Assembly (NCBI GenBank): GCA_039602395.1
Contig: JBCNJP010000019.1
Location: 8,882,997-8,946,996, forward strand
Direction: 5' to 3'
Length of the DNA: 64,000 nucleotides
DNA from: Deinandra increscens subsp. villosa
Lineage: Eukaryota; Streptophyta; Magnoliopsida; Asterales; Asteraceae
A model generated the notes under the pieces. That model saw only the letters and a list, made by a program, of their open reading frames with translations, made no database searches and was not told the DNA's origin. A program made the translations under genes and the position numbers. Positions 23,253 through 34,825 of the stretch are shown here, piece after piece. Within the stretch, counting starts at the first letter, position 1. Every line of letters starts with the position of its first letter.

Positions 23253-23392
23253 TAAGTCTAATTGTTAGATGTGTAAGCCTTCTAGATGGAGGTTATGAGT
23301 TAAATCTATAAGAATGCTTTTTTTTTTATGTAATGTAAGAGTAAATAGTGGATGTGTGTGTTTATCATTAAAAATAATTATTAAAAAATAGA
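23253..23392 (+). mobile_element. Diverged SINE-like copy
   Basis: Similar in order and spacing to 466-597: a GAGGTTATGAGTT block, a T-rich middle, GTAAATAGTGGATGTGTGTG and an A-rich end. The B box is degraded. It lies directly beside the TAA target site of the preceding element. Confidence 0.35.
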
Positions 23393-23929
23393 TTACAACA
23401 AAATGGAATGAAAATCACAATGTTTTCTTCATTGCAAGGAGGGATAATTTCCTCCAAAGTCCAAATATAACCTTGATGAATTTAGCATTGCCAGCCATTT
23501 TCAAGGACGAATTAAGGAGCTGAAGAACCAAAGAGGATTAGAAGAGAAATCATACACCATCATTTAACCCATTGTCAAACTGAAACTAATATATTTGGCT
23601 TTAGATAAAAAGAAAAAGATGGTCAGTGGTGATTGGTTTCCAAATTCAGGCCGCAAATTAACATGAAAGGAATCAAGATTGTTTTGTTTGGTCAAGCCAA
23701 GATGTAATATTTGCATTTACCGTTTCGTAAAAACCCAAACCGTTTTTTAATTTTTCGATTAATTTTTGTTTTTGATTTAGGTTTTGATTTAATAATCATA
23801 GGGGAATTTTGAGTTATTATTTTTATAATAATTCATATGTTTCATTATATTGACTTATGTTCATTATACTTTATATTTAACTGATTAAATAATTAGATAA
23901 TTGGTTAATTAAATAAAAGATAAATTAAA
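23393..23929. other. AT-rich intergenic DNA
   Basis: Nothing recognisable on either strand. Confidence 0.45.
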
Positions 23930-26088
23930 GATACTTTTCTGGCTGGCCCAGCTTGCACCACGCGACCTTCAGGGTCACACCCCTCGCAACACGTGAGCAC
24001 CATCAGTTGACAAATACGCTTTTCTTTTCAATATTGGTTAACTTTGACCAATCAATCACCATTAAACCTTGATTGGTTACGATTTTTGACCTCAATTTAC
24101 GTCTAATGAAACTAGACTATATAATGACTAAATTCCTCAATCAATTACAACCTCTAAATGATTTTTGATTGGTTTGAGCCATTTACCAAAACTTCTTCAT
24201 CCAAATTCGTAACCCTAGAACACCACACTCTATTAATTGACCCCATAATCTCTGCTTGCAACCCTTGCTCAACATTTCTCACCCTTCATTCATATTTGTT
24301 GTTTTATTAAGGATTCTCGGAGTCAACTCTCGTCACTTTGACCGCCGAAATTCAAGTGATATACACCAAATTATATATATTTTATACCCAAACATTCCCC
24401 ACAAAATAGACAAAAACTAAGTAACTATCATTGAAACAATGTAATACTGTTTCTTTTCTAGTTTTTTAGTGTTGTCCAGGTCAATATCTCAAAATGAACG
24501 GAAAAGTGAAGAAAACAAAAGAGGAAATGCAAAGTTCCAGAATTCTGGCCTTAGGCAAGACCCGTCCCTTCCACACACGGCCCGTACCCCTGACCTTTGT
24601 AGCACACGACCCGTGCCCACTGCTAGCCACAGCCCGTGCCTCTTACAAACGCATCATCAGAAGCCATCTACCCTTCTAAGCACGGCCCGTGCTCGATGCT
24701 GATTTTTACCTATAAAAGCCAACTTCAAGCCCTTATTTCAACAAGCTTTAGCTCGGCTTCACACAAACCCACTTACTCTATATCATCTTTTGAGCTATTG
24801 TTTTCGACGTTCTAGTTATTCGTTAAGATTGTAAGAACTTTATCTTAAGTAGAATTTAATTTGTATTTGTCTATGAATCTCTCATCTTCTTTTAAGCAAA
24901 TCCTTACAGTCATGCTTATGCTTGGATAAATTTTTACATTTACTTGGGGAAAATGAGACTCTGGCGGGTTGGTAAATAATGAGTTTATGAACCCACCTTA
25001 AGGTAACTATAACTGACTTTATGAAAACTATTTCTATTAAAAGTGTATTTTTAACTCTTTTGAACAAATGTGCCTTACGTATTATAGACCATTTGTGGAG
25101 TCAAAAGCTCATCAATCTGACTTGTGACACCCGACTGGGGGACGATGCATGATCCTAACACATGCAAAGTAATACATTCGTGAGCTTTATGTCTATGTAC
25201 AAAAACAAGATTCCCACGCTAACTACAGCCTGAAGGTATTGGTTGGAACGAGGGTTAGTAATATTTTGTCACTTCACGGAAGTCGATGAGGATACGTGAT
25301 AGTAAATTTGTCCCCAAGTAATACTATTTTCAACTGAATATACTAGAACCCCAACTTTATCCTTTTTTATTTTTTATTTTTTTTATATATATTTTTATCT
25401 TATATCAAACTTACCCTGTTTAAAGTAAAGAACTTGGTCAGGTTTCAACAAAGACAAAGTACCAAAAGCCTACATTTACCTTGTATCCATAAACGATCTC
25501 AAAATCTTACTCATACTATACTACTCCACGATCGTTGCATTTGCCCATTAATACGGCGAAATAGTATTGTTTTAAGATCTCGTCTTTTTTTAAATTTAAA
25601 AGTTTATGCACTCAAAGTGTCACTAAAATTGCCATTTTTTTATATATACACAACATGCACACCATCAAGACTATTTCTCATTGTTTTCGGGTATTTCTAT
25701 TTTCATTTTCTTTGTTTTCTTATGCTCTTCGAAATCCCTTTAACTATTTTTGCTTTCGAAGGCTGATTCGAAAGTCAATTTGTTTTTGTTCATAATCAAT
25801 TTGGGGTAAAACTAGAGTTTCGTAGCTAAACTCTACTTAATCAACTTGATTTACTACAGCCTTAAAGCTTTGATCTTTAACAATTATGTTATAAAACCTA
25901 TACATTTCTTAACACTAATCAACATGGAAATCATTTTGGACATTTACATGTTCAAGTTAACTTTGACTTTTATTTAAACTTTATAAACATGTGCAATGTT
26001 CTAATGATATTGCACATATAAATTACTAGTAAATTAGTATTATTGTTAGTAAACTTATATTAATCATGATTTAGACATGCTTTTAAAA

Positions 26089-26131
<43 letters not shown>

Positions 26132-27483
26132 TTTAATCTCCTAAAACCTATAGGTTGGTAGTCATGAATTATATTTTAGAGTTATAATATTTTACTAAAT
26201 ACCTTAGATTAGTTTTTACCTAATTAAATTACCTTAGTGATAATACTTAAACGTGATGGACATGTATTTACTAAGGTTGGTAGCTAAGTTTTCAGTCTAG
26301 GATTGACATCGAGTATAAATCTAAACCTACCATTTGACCCAGATGCCAACCTGAAAATTCTTAGTGAGAGTGTCATAATCTATTAGGACAAAACATGTCT
26401 AGCAACGCCTAAAGTGTTATTACTTTCAAATGTATTACTTTTTTATAACTATTTTGTCATGTTAACAACTCTACTTGATTTCCTAAATAAGTCTAGAATG
26501 CATTTCCCCAAATGCATATGAACATAGAAATCCCTAGTCACATTATCCTATTATTACTTACTCTAGACCTGTATATCCTTTTAGGGTAATCTTTCGGGCT
26601 CGTCTTTAACCGCTTTCAGTTGCTTCTTCTTGGATTCAATATTCACATCATGTGAGTATTCATAGCTCATTTTCTCTTTAAATGTTTTGGGGTGCGACAT
26701 GTATACCTATTCTAAAATCTCAATCTATGTTTATCTAAAACTATGTGATTCTATGATTGTCTATGTGGGTGAATCTTGATATGCTATAACATGTGGGTGT
26801 TAAAATCTATGTTCAATGTCATGTATTTGAGTCTATGGAAGTCTATATGCTATGTCAAGAGTTTTAGTCTATGGAAGTCTGGAAGTCTAAAGTCCATATA
26901 TAGATATGGCATCGCTTTTCGCTAGTCTCTAGTCACGCATAATCATTAACAACACCAAGCCCATGGTAACAATAGTAGATCTACTGGATTGACAACCCAC
27001 CCAATTTGACCAGTTTTGGCATTGGGTGATTGGAACCTATTCTTTTGTGACTTGGCTTTTGGTCAAGAACGCTAGTCATCAAGGTTTGACTATGCTCATT
27101 CATGTATTTCAATTGCTCTTATGAAGTCAAAGTCCAAGTCATTATTGTTTATCATAGTCTTGGTTTCTATCATATGGCATCTAATAGCATGTTTTCAACT
27201 ATTTTGCTAGATACTAAACCTATCCCCACCAACTATTCCTAGTTGACCTTTATTTTTATAAATGTTGCAGGGTTACTAGTTGATATGTATGCTATCACAT
27301 AGGACGATGGACCTAGTCTATAATATTTAGTTAGACTATGTGTTGTATTTGTTTATTTTATGTATTCAAATTCCTATATCAATGAAATAGGGTTTTATTA
27401 AGTATTATAACTTTAATAGTTGTCATGTGCTATTTAACAATTATCATGCTCCGACATATTCCACCGTCGGTTGGGGTGTGACA
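23930..27483 (-). repeat. Degenerate LTR-type (probably Ty3/gypsy) sequence
   Basis: Three observations suggest one or more old LTRs. There are GC-rich U3-like islands at 23940-24000 and 24540-24690, the latter with repeated GGCCCGTGC/CACGGCCCGTG motifs. A TATAAAAG box follows at about 24711. At the right border the plus strand reads GGTTGGGGTGTGACA, so on the minus strand the element starts TGTCACACCCCAACC, a common start of long plant gypsy LTRs. Only scraps remain and no pol frame is present. The Tekay-type assignment is from memory. Confidence 0.4.
26092..26127. repeat. (AT)n microsatellite
   Basis: About 18 uninterrupted AT dinucleotides. Likely polymorphic in length. Confidence 0.95.
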
Positions 27484-27700
27484 CAAGAGATGGGAAACGC
27501 GATCAAGGATAGCATGCCAAACGATAAAATTAACCTTTAAAGGAACTTTTGTTTGCCAATGAAACTTAAAAGCATGAACTGAAAAGGTTGTAGTGTTGAA
27601 TTTGTCTTCGATTAAACAAATCAAGGAGTCACTGAAACAATCCGACCATTGCGACAAGTCCGAAACTATTTGCAGATTAACCGAAGTGATGCCCTGTAAT
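27484..27700 (-). pseudogene. LINE ORF2 zf-RVT fragment
   Basis: A minus-strand frame around 27657-27490 contains FHWQTKVPLKVNFIVWHAIL followed by DRVSHL. This matches the pattern W-x-x-x-[VL]-P-x-K-[VI]-N-x-F-x-W-x-x-x-x-D-R-[VL] seen in both larger LINEs here (about 30440-30500 and 59405-59470). It is a short relic of a LINE C-terminal zinc-binding region, ending at the LTR border at 27483. Confidence 0.7.
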
Positions 27701-28538
27701 TAGATTTCGTCGATCCTCGCAGCCTCCATGGCGAACCTGTTAGTCTCCACAGCGAATACTTATATCTATTATAAATAAAATCAATTTAGTAATTGTATGT
27801 TTTTAAATAAGTACTATCTCCGTAACTTTTGAAAACTAAAATAACTATTTTATTCATTATATATATATTTTTAAATTACATCATAAATCATGCATTTTTA
27901 TTTTTATTATTTCTATAATATTGCTATATTTTTTTTAAAATTATCTTTTATATAAAGTTTATAAAAACACACTATATAACTATGTTATTAAAATAAGACT
28001 ATGCTATTATAAAATTTATATAGAGCTTTTATACAATTTTCATAATTTTGTAATACTTACAACGATACAGTAATAACACTGTATTATTTTTATAAATTAA
28101 CATTGCATAATTTATAATAAACACAATTACACGAAAATTACATTGTGATATTTTTATAATAGCACAATTTTATAGCATATTTCTGTAAAAAAGAATTAAA
28201 AAATATGTATGCAGCAATATTATACATTTATTAGAAATAAAAAAATGTTTGATTTTTTGATATATTTTTTAAATATAATTAAAAATATATATAAAGGTTA
28301 TTATAGTTTTAAAAGTTAGTGGACATAATATTTATTTAAAATTATATTTACTAACTTATCATTATATCTGCTGATTAAAAATATATACATGACATATTAG
28401 TTCCTACGATTTTTATAAAAAAGAAAAGACTTATATACAATGTTTTAAAACTATATTTCTAAATCGGGCCAGACTTGTTTAAAAATAGTTCAACCAGTTG
28501 ATCCGGGTTGATCTGGAAGGTTGAACTGGATTTTACTA
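27701..28538. other. Very AT-rich intergenic DNA
   Basis: No gene. From about 28440 the sequence contains GGTTGA/CCGGGTTGA motifs that reappear inverted near 29340-29400. The hAT element at 28547 may thus lie inside an older inverted-repeat element. Confidence 0.4.
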
Positions 28539-28546
28539 TTCAAACC

Positions 28547-29082
28547 TAGGGCTGGCAATTTTGACACGGACACGAAAACACGACAAGAAACACGACAATG
28601 TTAACAGGTTTCGTTAACAGGTCGACCTGTTAAGACCTGTTAATTTTCGTGTCTTAAGAGGTCGCAACCTGTTAACCTGTTAAGACACGTTTATATTTTA
28701 ATAATATATATATATATATATTTAAAATAATATATTAAAGATATATTAGAATTAGATTATTAGGTGACATCTCTCAAAATTTCATTCCATTTCTGTCATA
28801 AAATACACTCATACATCTCTTAATTCTTAAACCCGTTAAAATACAGGTCGTGTTCGTGTCTAAACAGGTTGAGTGAAACAGGTTTTATCGTGTCTACCGT
28901 CGATTAGTTAAAATTTCGTGTCTAAACAGGTTTTATCGTGTCGACCCGTTAAAATACAAGTCGTGTTCGTGTTTTGAAAACTAGACACGAAAAGTTTTCG
29001 TGTCGTGTTCGTGTTTGAGACCAATCGTGTCGTGTCTTATCGTGTCTTAACAGGTCGTGTTTGACACGATTTGCCAGCCCTA
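28547..29082. mobile_element. Non-autonomous hAT element (MITE)
   Basis: A 536-bp element with perfect 12-bp inverted ends TAGGGCTGGCAA/TTGCCAGCCCTA and a perfect 8-bp target duplication TTCAAACC (28539-28546 and 29083-29090). The subterminal regions are packed with repeated GACACGAAA/TTTCGTGTC and ACCTGTTAA/AACAGGTT motifs, probable transposase-binding arrays. An AT run lies at about 28704-28722. There is no coding region. Confidence 0.92.
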
Positions 29083-29090
29083 TTCAAACC

Positions 29091-29447
29091 AGAAAACTTA
29101 TAATATAGACTTTATAAACTTTTAAACTCGATAAAAGTTGATAGGAACTTCAATAAAGTCCTTAAAAATACAATTATCTAAAAAACATTAATATTAGTTT
29201 AATCAAACTATATTTATACAAAACAAACCACATTAAAGTGTTTGTATGCATCACCCTGTGGTTCGGTTTCGGATTTCGAGTCGTTAAACTGTAAAAATCT
29301 CCAGGTCACAAATTAACTCGGAATTAGACTATACCGAACATATTCAAACCGGCTTATTCTTCGATCTTCGTCCGGCCGTTGAAACCGGCCGGTTCAAAGG
29401 GAGTTTTTAAAAATTGCTTATTACCTTTAATTGACCTTTGGTACAAC
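29091..29447. other. Intergenic DNA with a GGCCGG palindrome
   Basis: No gene. A palindrome-like stretch near 29378-29397 (GAAACCGGCCGGTTC) may be the inner part of an older element's terminal repeat. Confidence 0.35.
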
Positions 29448-30907
29448 TAAATTATCTTTTTTTGGTGGCTATGGAGGCTTTCAATTGGATGTTAGTAAAA
29501 GCTAGTTCGATTGGTATTTTGGATGGCATCCGGTTGCCCTCGGATGGCCCCTTATTATCTCATTTATTCTTTGCCGATGATGCTATGATTATGGGGAGTT
29601 GGTGTGACTCTAACGGTGAAAATATTATTCGTCTTCTCCGTTGTTTTTTCCTTGTTTCAGGGCTGAAAGTTAACCTGCAAAAATGTGCGGTATATGGGGT
29701 TAATGTGGAGCATGAAGAGGTCAAAAGGATGGCGGCTAAGTTAAAGTGTACGAACGGAAGCCTTCCTTTCTCGTACCTTGGTATGAAGGTTGGGGCTAAC
29801 ATGAATCGGGTGGCAAATTGGCAAAGTGTTGTTGACACGGTTGAAAGAAGACTCTCTCGCTGGAAGGCCAAGGTCTTGTCTTTTGGAGGCCGGTTAGTGT
29901 TGGTCTCTAGCGTTCTTGATAATATCCCTACGTATTTTTTTTCGTTGTACCGTGCCCCCAAGGCGGTGATCGAGAAATTGGACAAGATTAGATTTAATTT
30001 CTTATGGGGTGGCGGTGATAATAAAAGGAAGATTCATTGGGTGAAAAAAGATGATGTGTGCAAGCCTAAGCATGATGGGGGTTTGGGTTTGGTTGGTCTT
30101 GAGGAGTTCAATATAAGTCTCCTTTGTAAATGGTTATGGAGATTCAAATCGGAGGATGGTCGGTTATGGAAAAGGGTGGTTCAAGCGATTCACTCGGTTA
30201 GAGGTAGGGCTGAATTTTTTCCTTGCAAAAGGACGATAACTGGGGTTTGGAAAAATATATGTGCGGTTAATAATGTGTTGCAAAGGAGGGGTCAAGGAAT
30301 GGAAAACTGGCTTGCTGAGGTAAATGGGAGGTGGGTTTGGGTGGGTGGCGATGATATGGAGTTTTCAGCAAAAGGGGTAAGGGCTTTACTAAAGGAAAAT
30401 ATTGTTGGTCAGGGGGATTTTGTCATGTATTGGTCTGAATTGGTTCCAAGTAAAATTAATCTTTTTGCTTGGAGGGCTCAAAGAGATAGGGTTCCGACGG
30501 CAGACGCGCTCATTAGACGGAACATTAGTGGGGTGTCCGGTGAATGCAAGCTGTGTCGAGCTGGGACCGAATCGGTATCGCACTTATTCACAAGATGTAT
30601 CTTCGCAGCGGTCGTTTGGAAGTGGTTGGCGGGATGGTGCAAGCTCCCCGATATTGTCGCTTTCTCGTTTGAGGACTTGCTGAGGCTTCATCAGGATATT
30701 AACATGGACCGGGCTAAGAAGGAGTTCATTCATGGGGCTGTTCTCGTTACGTGCTGGTGTATTTGGAACATGCGCAATGAGGTGTTGTTCCGAGGGGCGG
30801 ACCCGTCTCTTCCAAAGATTATTAACGATGTTAAATGTTTGTGTAAGTTATGGTTTGAAAATAGGAGTAGAAGAAGAATTGATTGGGTTAAATGTAGTTT
30901 GATGTAA
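29438..30907 (+). pseudogene. LINE ORF2 C-terminal part (RT end plus zf-RVT)
   Basis: A 489-codon open frame whose first residues (up to about FLVAMEAF) join the flank to a truncated reverse transcriptase. It retains the catalytic LFFADDAM box, followed by the RT thumb-like region SLPFSYLGMKVG and the WRAKVLS-type segment. The DNKRKIHWVKKDD motif and the C-terminal zf-RVT domain (W-S-E-L-V-P-S-K-I-N...C-K-L-C...H-L-F-T-R-C) come last. The endonuclease and the first half of RT are absent, so it cannot transpose by itself. The reading frame has no internal stops, pointing to a fairly recent insertion. Confidence 0.88.
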
Positions 30908-30999
30908 TTGTTGTTTGGGTCGGGTCGTCTCTAGCGCCTTGCTAGAGTGTTGTTGTTTTGCCCCTGGTGTTAATTAAATTGCTGTTCAAAAAAAAAAAA
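29448..30999 (+). mobile_element. 5'-truncated L1-type LINE
   Basis: Only the 3' part of a LINE is present, from inside the reverse transcriptase domain to the tail. After the stop at 30907 a 3' untranslated region contains a 7-bp-stem hairpin (30929-30947). The element ends GCTGTTC followed by an A run (30988-30999). Truncation from the 5' side is typical of incomplete target-primed reverse transcription. Clear target duplications were not found. Confidence 0.85.
30929..30947 (+). other. LINE 3' UTR hairpin
   Basis: CTCTAGC, loop GCCTT, GCTAGAG: a perfect 7-bp stem 40 nt before the GTTC-A(n) tail. A hairpin of equal stem length is found at the matching place in the other LINE (59922-59941), although the stem sequence differs. 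Confidence 0.7.
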
Positions 31000-31599
31000 T
31001 GAGAAATAGTTGTGCTAATGAATGAGCTTATTAATATACTTAAGATCTCAAAAAGCATTCCAAAACAAGACTCATGAGAAGGTATTATATGCAAATATTT
31101 CTCTTTATGTGATATATTTGGCTAGCTTGTAACAGAAAGAATCTTTAATAGAGAATTGTTTTTAGTGGCCAAGGTAATGGACGAGACTAGGTACAGGGCA
31201 AATAGCAAATAAAGTTTCTTATTTCATTGTGTAATTTTACTATTTTATCAATTTCCCAAATCCATCACTTGAACAGAGGTATGATTGCACTAATTTTCAC
31301 TTATATGACTTATATGTAACTATGATTTATATTTCATTCGTTAACAGATCATTTGATTTTATCTCCAAATTATTTTTCCATAAACTAGTATGAATTAGCT
31401 ATTTAGCTCCACATTAATCTCATATGATAAGAAGATTTATATATAATACATGACTTGATAATATTTTATAATCATTATCATATCTTAGCTATACCAATTA
31501 AATTATAAACAGTTTTCATCATGGTCATTTCAACTTGAAAGAATCAAAAGTGAGAGAAACCCTAATTTGAAATTGTGCCACCCTCCAACACCAGCACAA
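31000..31599. other. Upstream region of GIF1
   Basis: AT-rich, non-coding. It lies between the LINE tail and the TATA box of GIF1 and presumably holds part of the promoter. I can name no specific operator with confidence. Confidence 0.5.
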
Positions 31600-31604
31600 C
31601 CAGC

Positions 31605-31616
31605 TGTATATATAGC
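31605..31616 (+). promoter_or_regulatory. TATA box of GIF1
   Basis: GTATATATAG, about 390 nt upstream of the start codon. It would place transcription start near 31640. The leader that follows is CT-rich with repeated GAGAGAGA tracts, as in many plant 5' leaders. Confidence 0.6.
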
Positions 31617-31995
31617 CAAAGATAGTAGTACACTGAGAAAAGCCTGCTCCCTTTTTGTTTTCTTTTCATTTTACCTTCTACTCTCTATCCACCATCATAT
31701 CATATCAACACCACTTCTGCCATTAGCTACTTACTATCTCTCTGTGCTTCAAAGGGATTCAAAACACCCCATTCGCCCTTCCAATCAACACAACTGGAGC
31801 CACACCTGTTTGTTTGAGTTTTCCCCCACAAACTAAGAAAGAAAAACACTTGTGGAGCCACACCTGTTTTCTTTCTCTCTCATTTTCATCATCTTTTGTG
31901 TTCTCGTTTTGCAGTTCTAGAGAGAGAAAGAAACCCACCCACATATCCGTATAGAGAGAGAAACTGAAAGGGTGGCCGAGAGAGAAATATATATA

Positions 31996-34825
31996 ATGCA
32001 GCAGCACCTGATGCAGATGCAGCCCATGATGGCAGCCTATTATCCCACCACCAACGTCACTACTGATCATATTCAACAGGTTAATTAGTAGTTTTAGCTT
32101 CCAGCTTAATTCCTCCCCTACCTTTCATTCTCTTTCACACACTAAACCCACTTCTTTGTGTGTAGATTTGTTCAGCTTTATTAATCTTTTTATGGTGCTT
32201 TATTTATATATTTTTGACTTTTGCCTGCAGTTTCTGTGCTTGTTTCTTCATCTGAAACAAGTTTCCTGTATATATAGACCTTAATGTTATTACGTGTATA
32301 TTGTGGTACTATATTTTTTGAACGGACTGTTGTACTATATATACAAAAGTCTTCATCTTGCATGATCTGCACATAATAACTCCTGCAAGAACACATGTCT
32401 GTTCTTCCACTTTTTGACTGTAGGAATAATTGTATTTATTTAATTCTTTTATAATGTTTTTTTTCATCTATATCATCATAAATACCCTATCCTGTGCTTG
32501 CTGGGTGTAAAATGGGAGAATAAAGTCTTGGACTTTGCATACCTTTTGTGTTTCTTTTTTAACAAGCACAGAAACCAAGACAATATTGAACCTGACCCAA
32601 AGCTATGGTAATATGACCGATCATCAGATTTTTCAATCAAAGATCTTTTTTTTTTACAAAAATATATGTAAGCAGTTTTAGGTGCAAATAATCAAATAAT
32701 CAGTCCCGGTATCATGATATATGATATAAAAAATATATGTAATTTATACCATTCAATAAGATCAGTTTTTTTCAACAAAAAATAAGCAGTTTTAGGTGCA
32801 AATAATCAAATAAAACACTCAAAACTGGTAATCTACTTGTTAAAGAGACATGGACTACAGAAATACAAGGCACCATTTGGTTAATATTTATTGATACCTT
32901 ACATGGTTTTTTTTTTTAGGTTTTATCTAGGGTTTTGGTATGATTTTAGATCAAAAACCTTGTTTTCGTTTTTTATTTATTTTATTTTTAGATCTACACC
33001 AGATAATATATATGACTAGAACCCTTCATTTGGTTAATATTTATTGATACCTTACATGGGTTTTTTTTTAGGTTTTATCTAGGGTTTGGGTATGATTTTA
33101 TATCAAAAACCTTGTTTTCGTTTTTTTTTTTTTTTTTAATTTTTAGATCTACGCCAGATAATATATATGATTAGAACCCTTTGAATATTTAATAATGAAT
33201 AACTTTATAAGACATACTTTCATACCGCTAAACTACAAGCCATCTAATACTCGTTTTTTAGTTATCTTTTTAAATATTGAGGACATCGAAATACACCGGT
33301 CTGTTAGAATCACTGAGATACTGGTTAATTACCAGATCGAAACTGCCCAAGTTCCATAAATCACATTTCAGTTCACGTCAGTGAACACTTTTTGTGATTG
33401 TATGGAGTATCTAACTTATTATTTTTGACGCAAATATTTTTATAATTTATTTGAGAATTTCATCTGCATGTGCAGGCTTGGGGAATTAAAGAAGGGTTAA
33501 CTTACCAAAGATTCTTTATTTGCATCAATCTTTGTGCTTGTGTACTTTGATTTGCTCCCATCGATTCATTTGCTGTCTTTTGTGGTCTAGGCATCTTATT
33601 AGCACCAGATTTGATTACGCAAAACAAGATTACATTATTATAATATGTTTTCTTATAATAACTTTATTGTTTTTTGCACATTACAATATGAGTTTGATAC
33701 CATTCTACATTCTTTTTTATATCGCATGCTCTTTGACCAGTTTTATTTAATATTAGACACGATGGAAGTTTGTTTTTAGCCTGGGACTTGTTTCTGGTTT
33801 TTTATACTTTTTGGATCATTTTGTTCTTTTTGTGAAATCTTTAACAAATTGGGGCTATAGATAGAGGTGAATGTTTGACTTTTTGAACTTTCTTAGAGAT
33901 TTTTACTCCATTTGTTTGTTAGTTTTTCAATCTTTAAGCATAAGTTTTCTTTGTTCGTGTATTTATGCAGTACTTGGATGAAAACAAGTCTTTGATCTTG
34001 AAGATTGTTGAGAGCCAAAACTCAGGGAAAATGGCTGAATGTGCAGAGTGAGTATTCATAAAGAACAAGACTTATTGTGATTAATTATGAGCTGTCTTAT
34101 TATGATGAATTTATCTTTTATTGTGATTCTTTTCATACCCACAATCAATTTCAAAACTTGAAATCATAGACCACTTTTAGGTCATCTATATAATGACTAA
34201 ATATACACACATATTTGAAAACTTGGTGGCTTGAAATGGTTTTGATCATTTGATTGCAGACATCAGGCCAAGCTTCAGAGGAACCTAATGTACCTTGCTG
34301 CAATTGCTGACTCTCAACCTCAAGCACCCACTCTTCATTCCCAAGTAAAACTTTACTCCTTCACTTTTTCAAATCAAATTTTTTACTCCAAGCAGTAACA
34401 ACAGTATTGCTATTTTGACTGATCAGTATCCTCAAGGTGGGATGATGCAGCAGGGAGGTGGTCACTACATGCAGCAACAACAACAACAACAAGCACAACA
34501 GATGTCACCACAGGCACTCATGGCGGCCCGTTCATCGATGATGTACAGCCAGCAGCAGCAGCAGCAGTATTCTTCTCTACAGCAAGGGATGCATGGCCAT
34601 CTGGGCATGAATTCGGGCGGAGGAGGCGGTGGGCTTCACATGCTACAGGCTGAGAATAACAATGCTACTGTCCTAAGTGGAGGGTTCCCTGACTTTGGTC
34701 GTAAGCACGATATTGGGATGTCGTGTTCAACAGGCGGAGATGGGCGGGGAGGGGGAGGTGGCTCTGGCGGTGGAGACGGCGGCGGGGAGACTCTCTACTT
34801 GAAATCTCCTGACAAAGGTAACTGA
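31996..34825 (+). CDS. GIF1: GRF-INTERACTING FACTOR 1 (ANGUSTIFOLIA3-like)
   Basis: Four exons: 31996-32079, 33971-34047, 34260-34344 and 34427-34825, all with GT/AG introns and joining in frame to 214 residues (Arabidopsis GIF1/AN3 has about 210). Exon 1 gives MQQHLMQMQPMMAAYY. Exons 2 and 3 encode the SNH (SSXT) domain, with YLDENKSLILKI, ESQNSGKMAECAEHQ and QRNLMYLAAIADSQ, which binds the QLQ domain of GROWTH-REGULATING FACTORs. Exon 4 is the Gln-, Met- and Gly-rich activation region with several Q runs and two Gly tracts. The protein is a nuclear co-activator that recruits SWI/SNF chromatin remodelling and drives cell proliferation in leaves and meristems. The short sister genes GIF2/GIF3 are the main alternative. 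The M-rich start, leader length and long first intron favour GIF1. Confidence 0.93.
32874..33182. repeat. Tandem duplication in GIF1 intron 1
   Basis: A unit of about 153 bp (32874-33026) is repeated directly at 33027-33182 with a few changes and different T-run lengths. Both start CATTTGGTTAATATTTATTG and end TAGAACCCTT. Just upstream, a smaller block (AAGCAGTTTTAGGTGCAAAT) occurs twice at about 32670 and 32784. Confidence 0.92.

Noticed and set aside
24469..24702. 77-codon frame with TARP/CSTRPVP repeats
   Set aside because: The apparent repeats come from GGCCCGTGC motifs of an LTR U3-like region, not from a protein.
26092..26127. AT run considered as a scaffold or origin-like element
   Set aside because: It is a simple (AT)n microsatellite with no supporting context.
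31567..31836. 89-codon frame upstream of GIF1
   Set aside because: It starts before the TATA box and runs through the untranslated leader. It has low-complexity composition and no motif.
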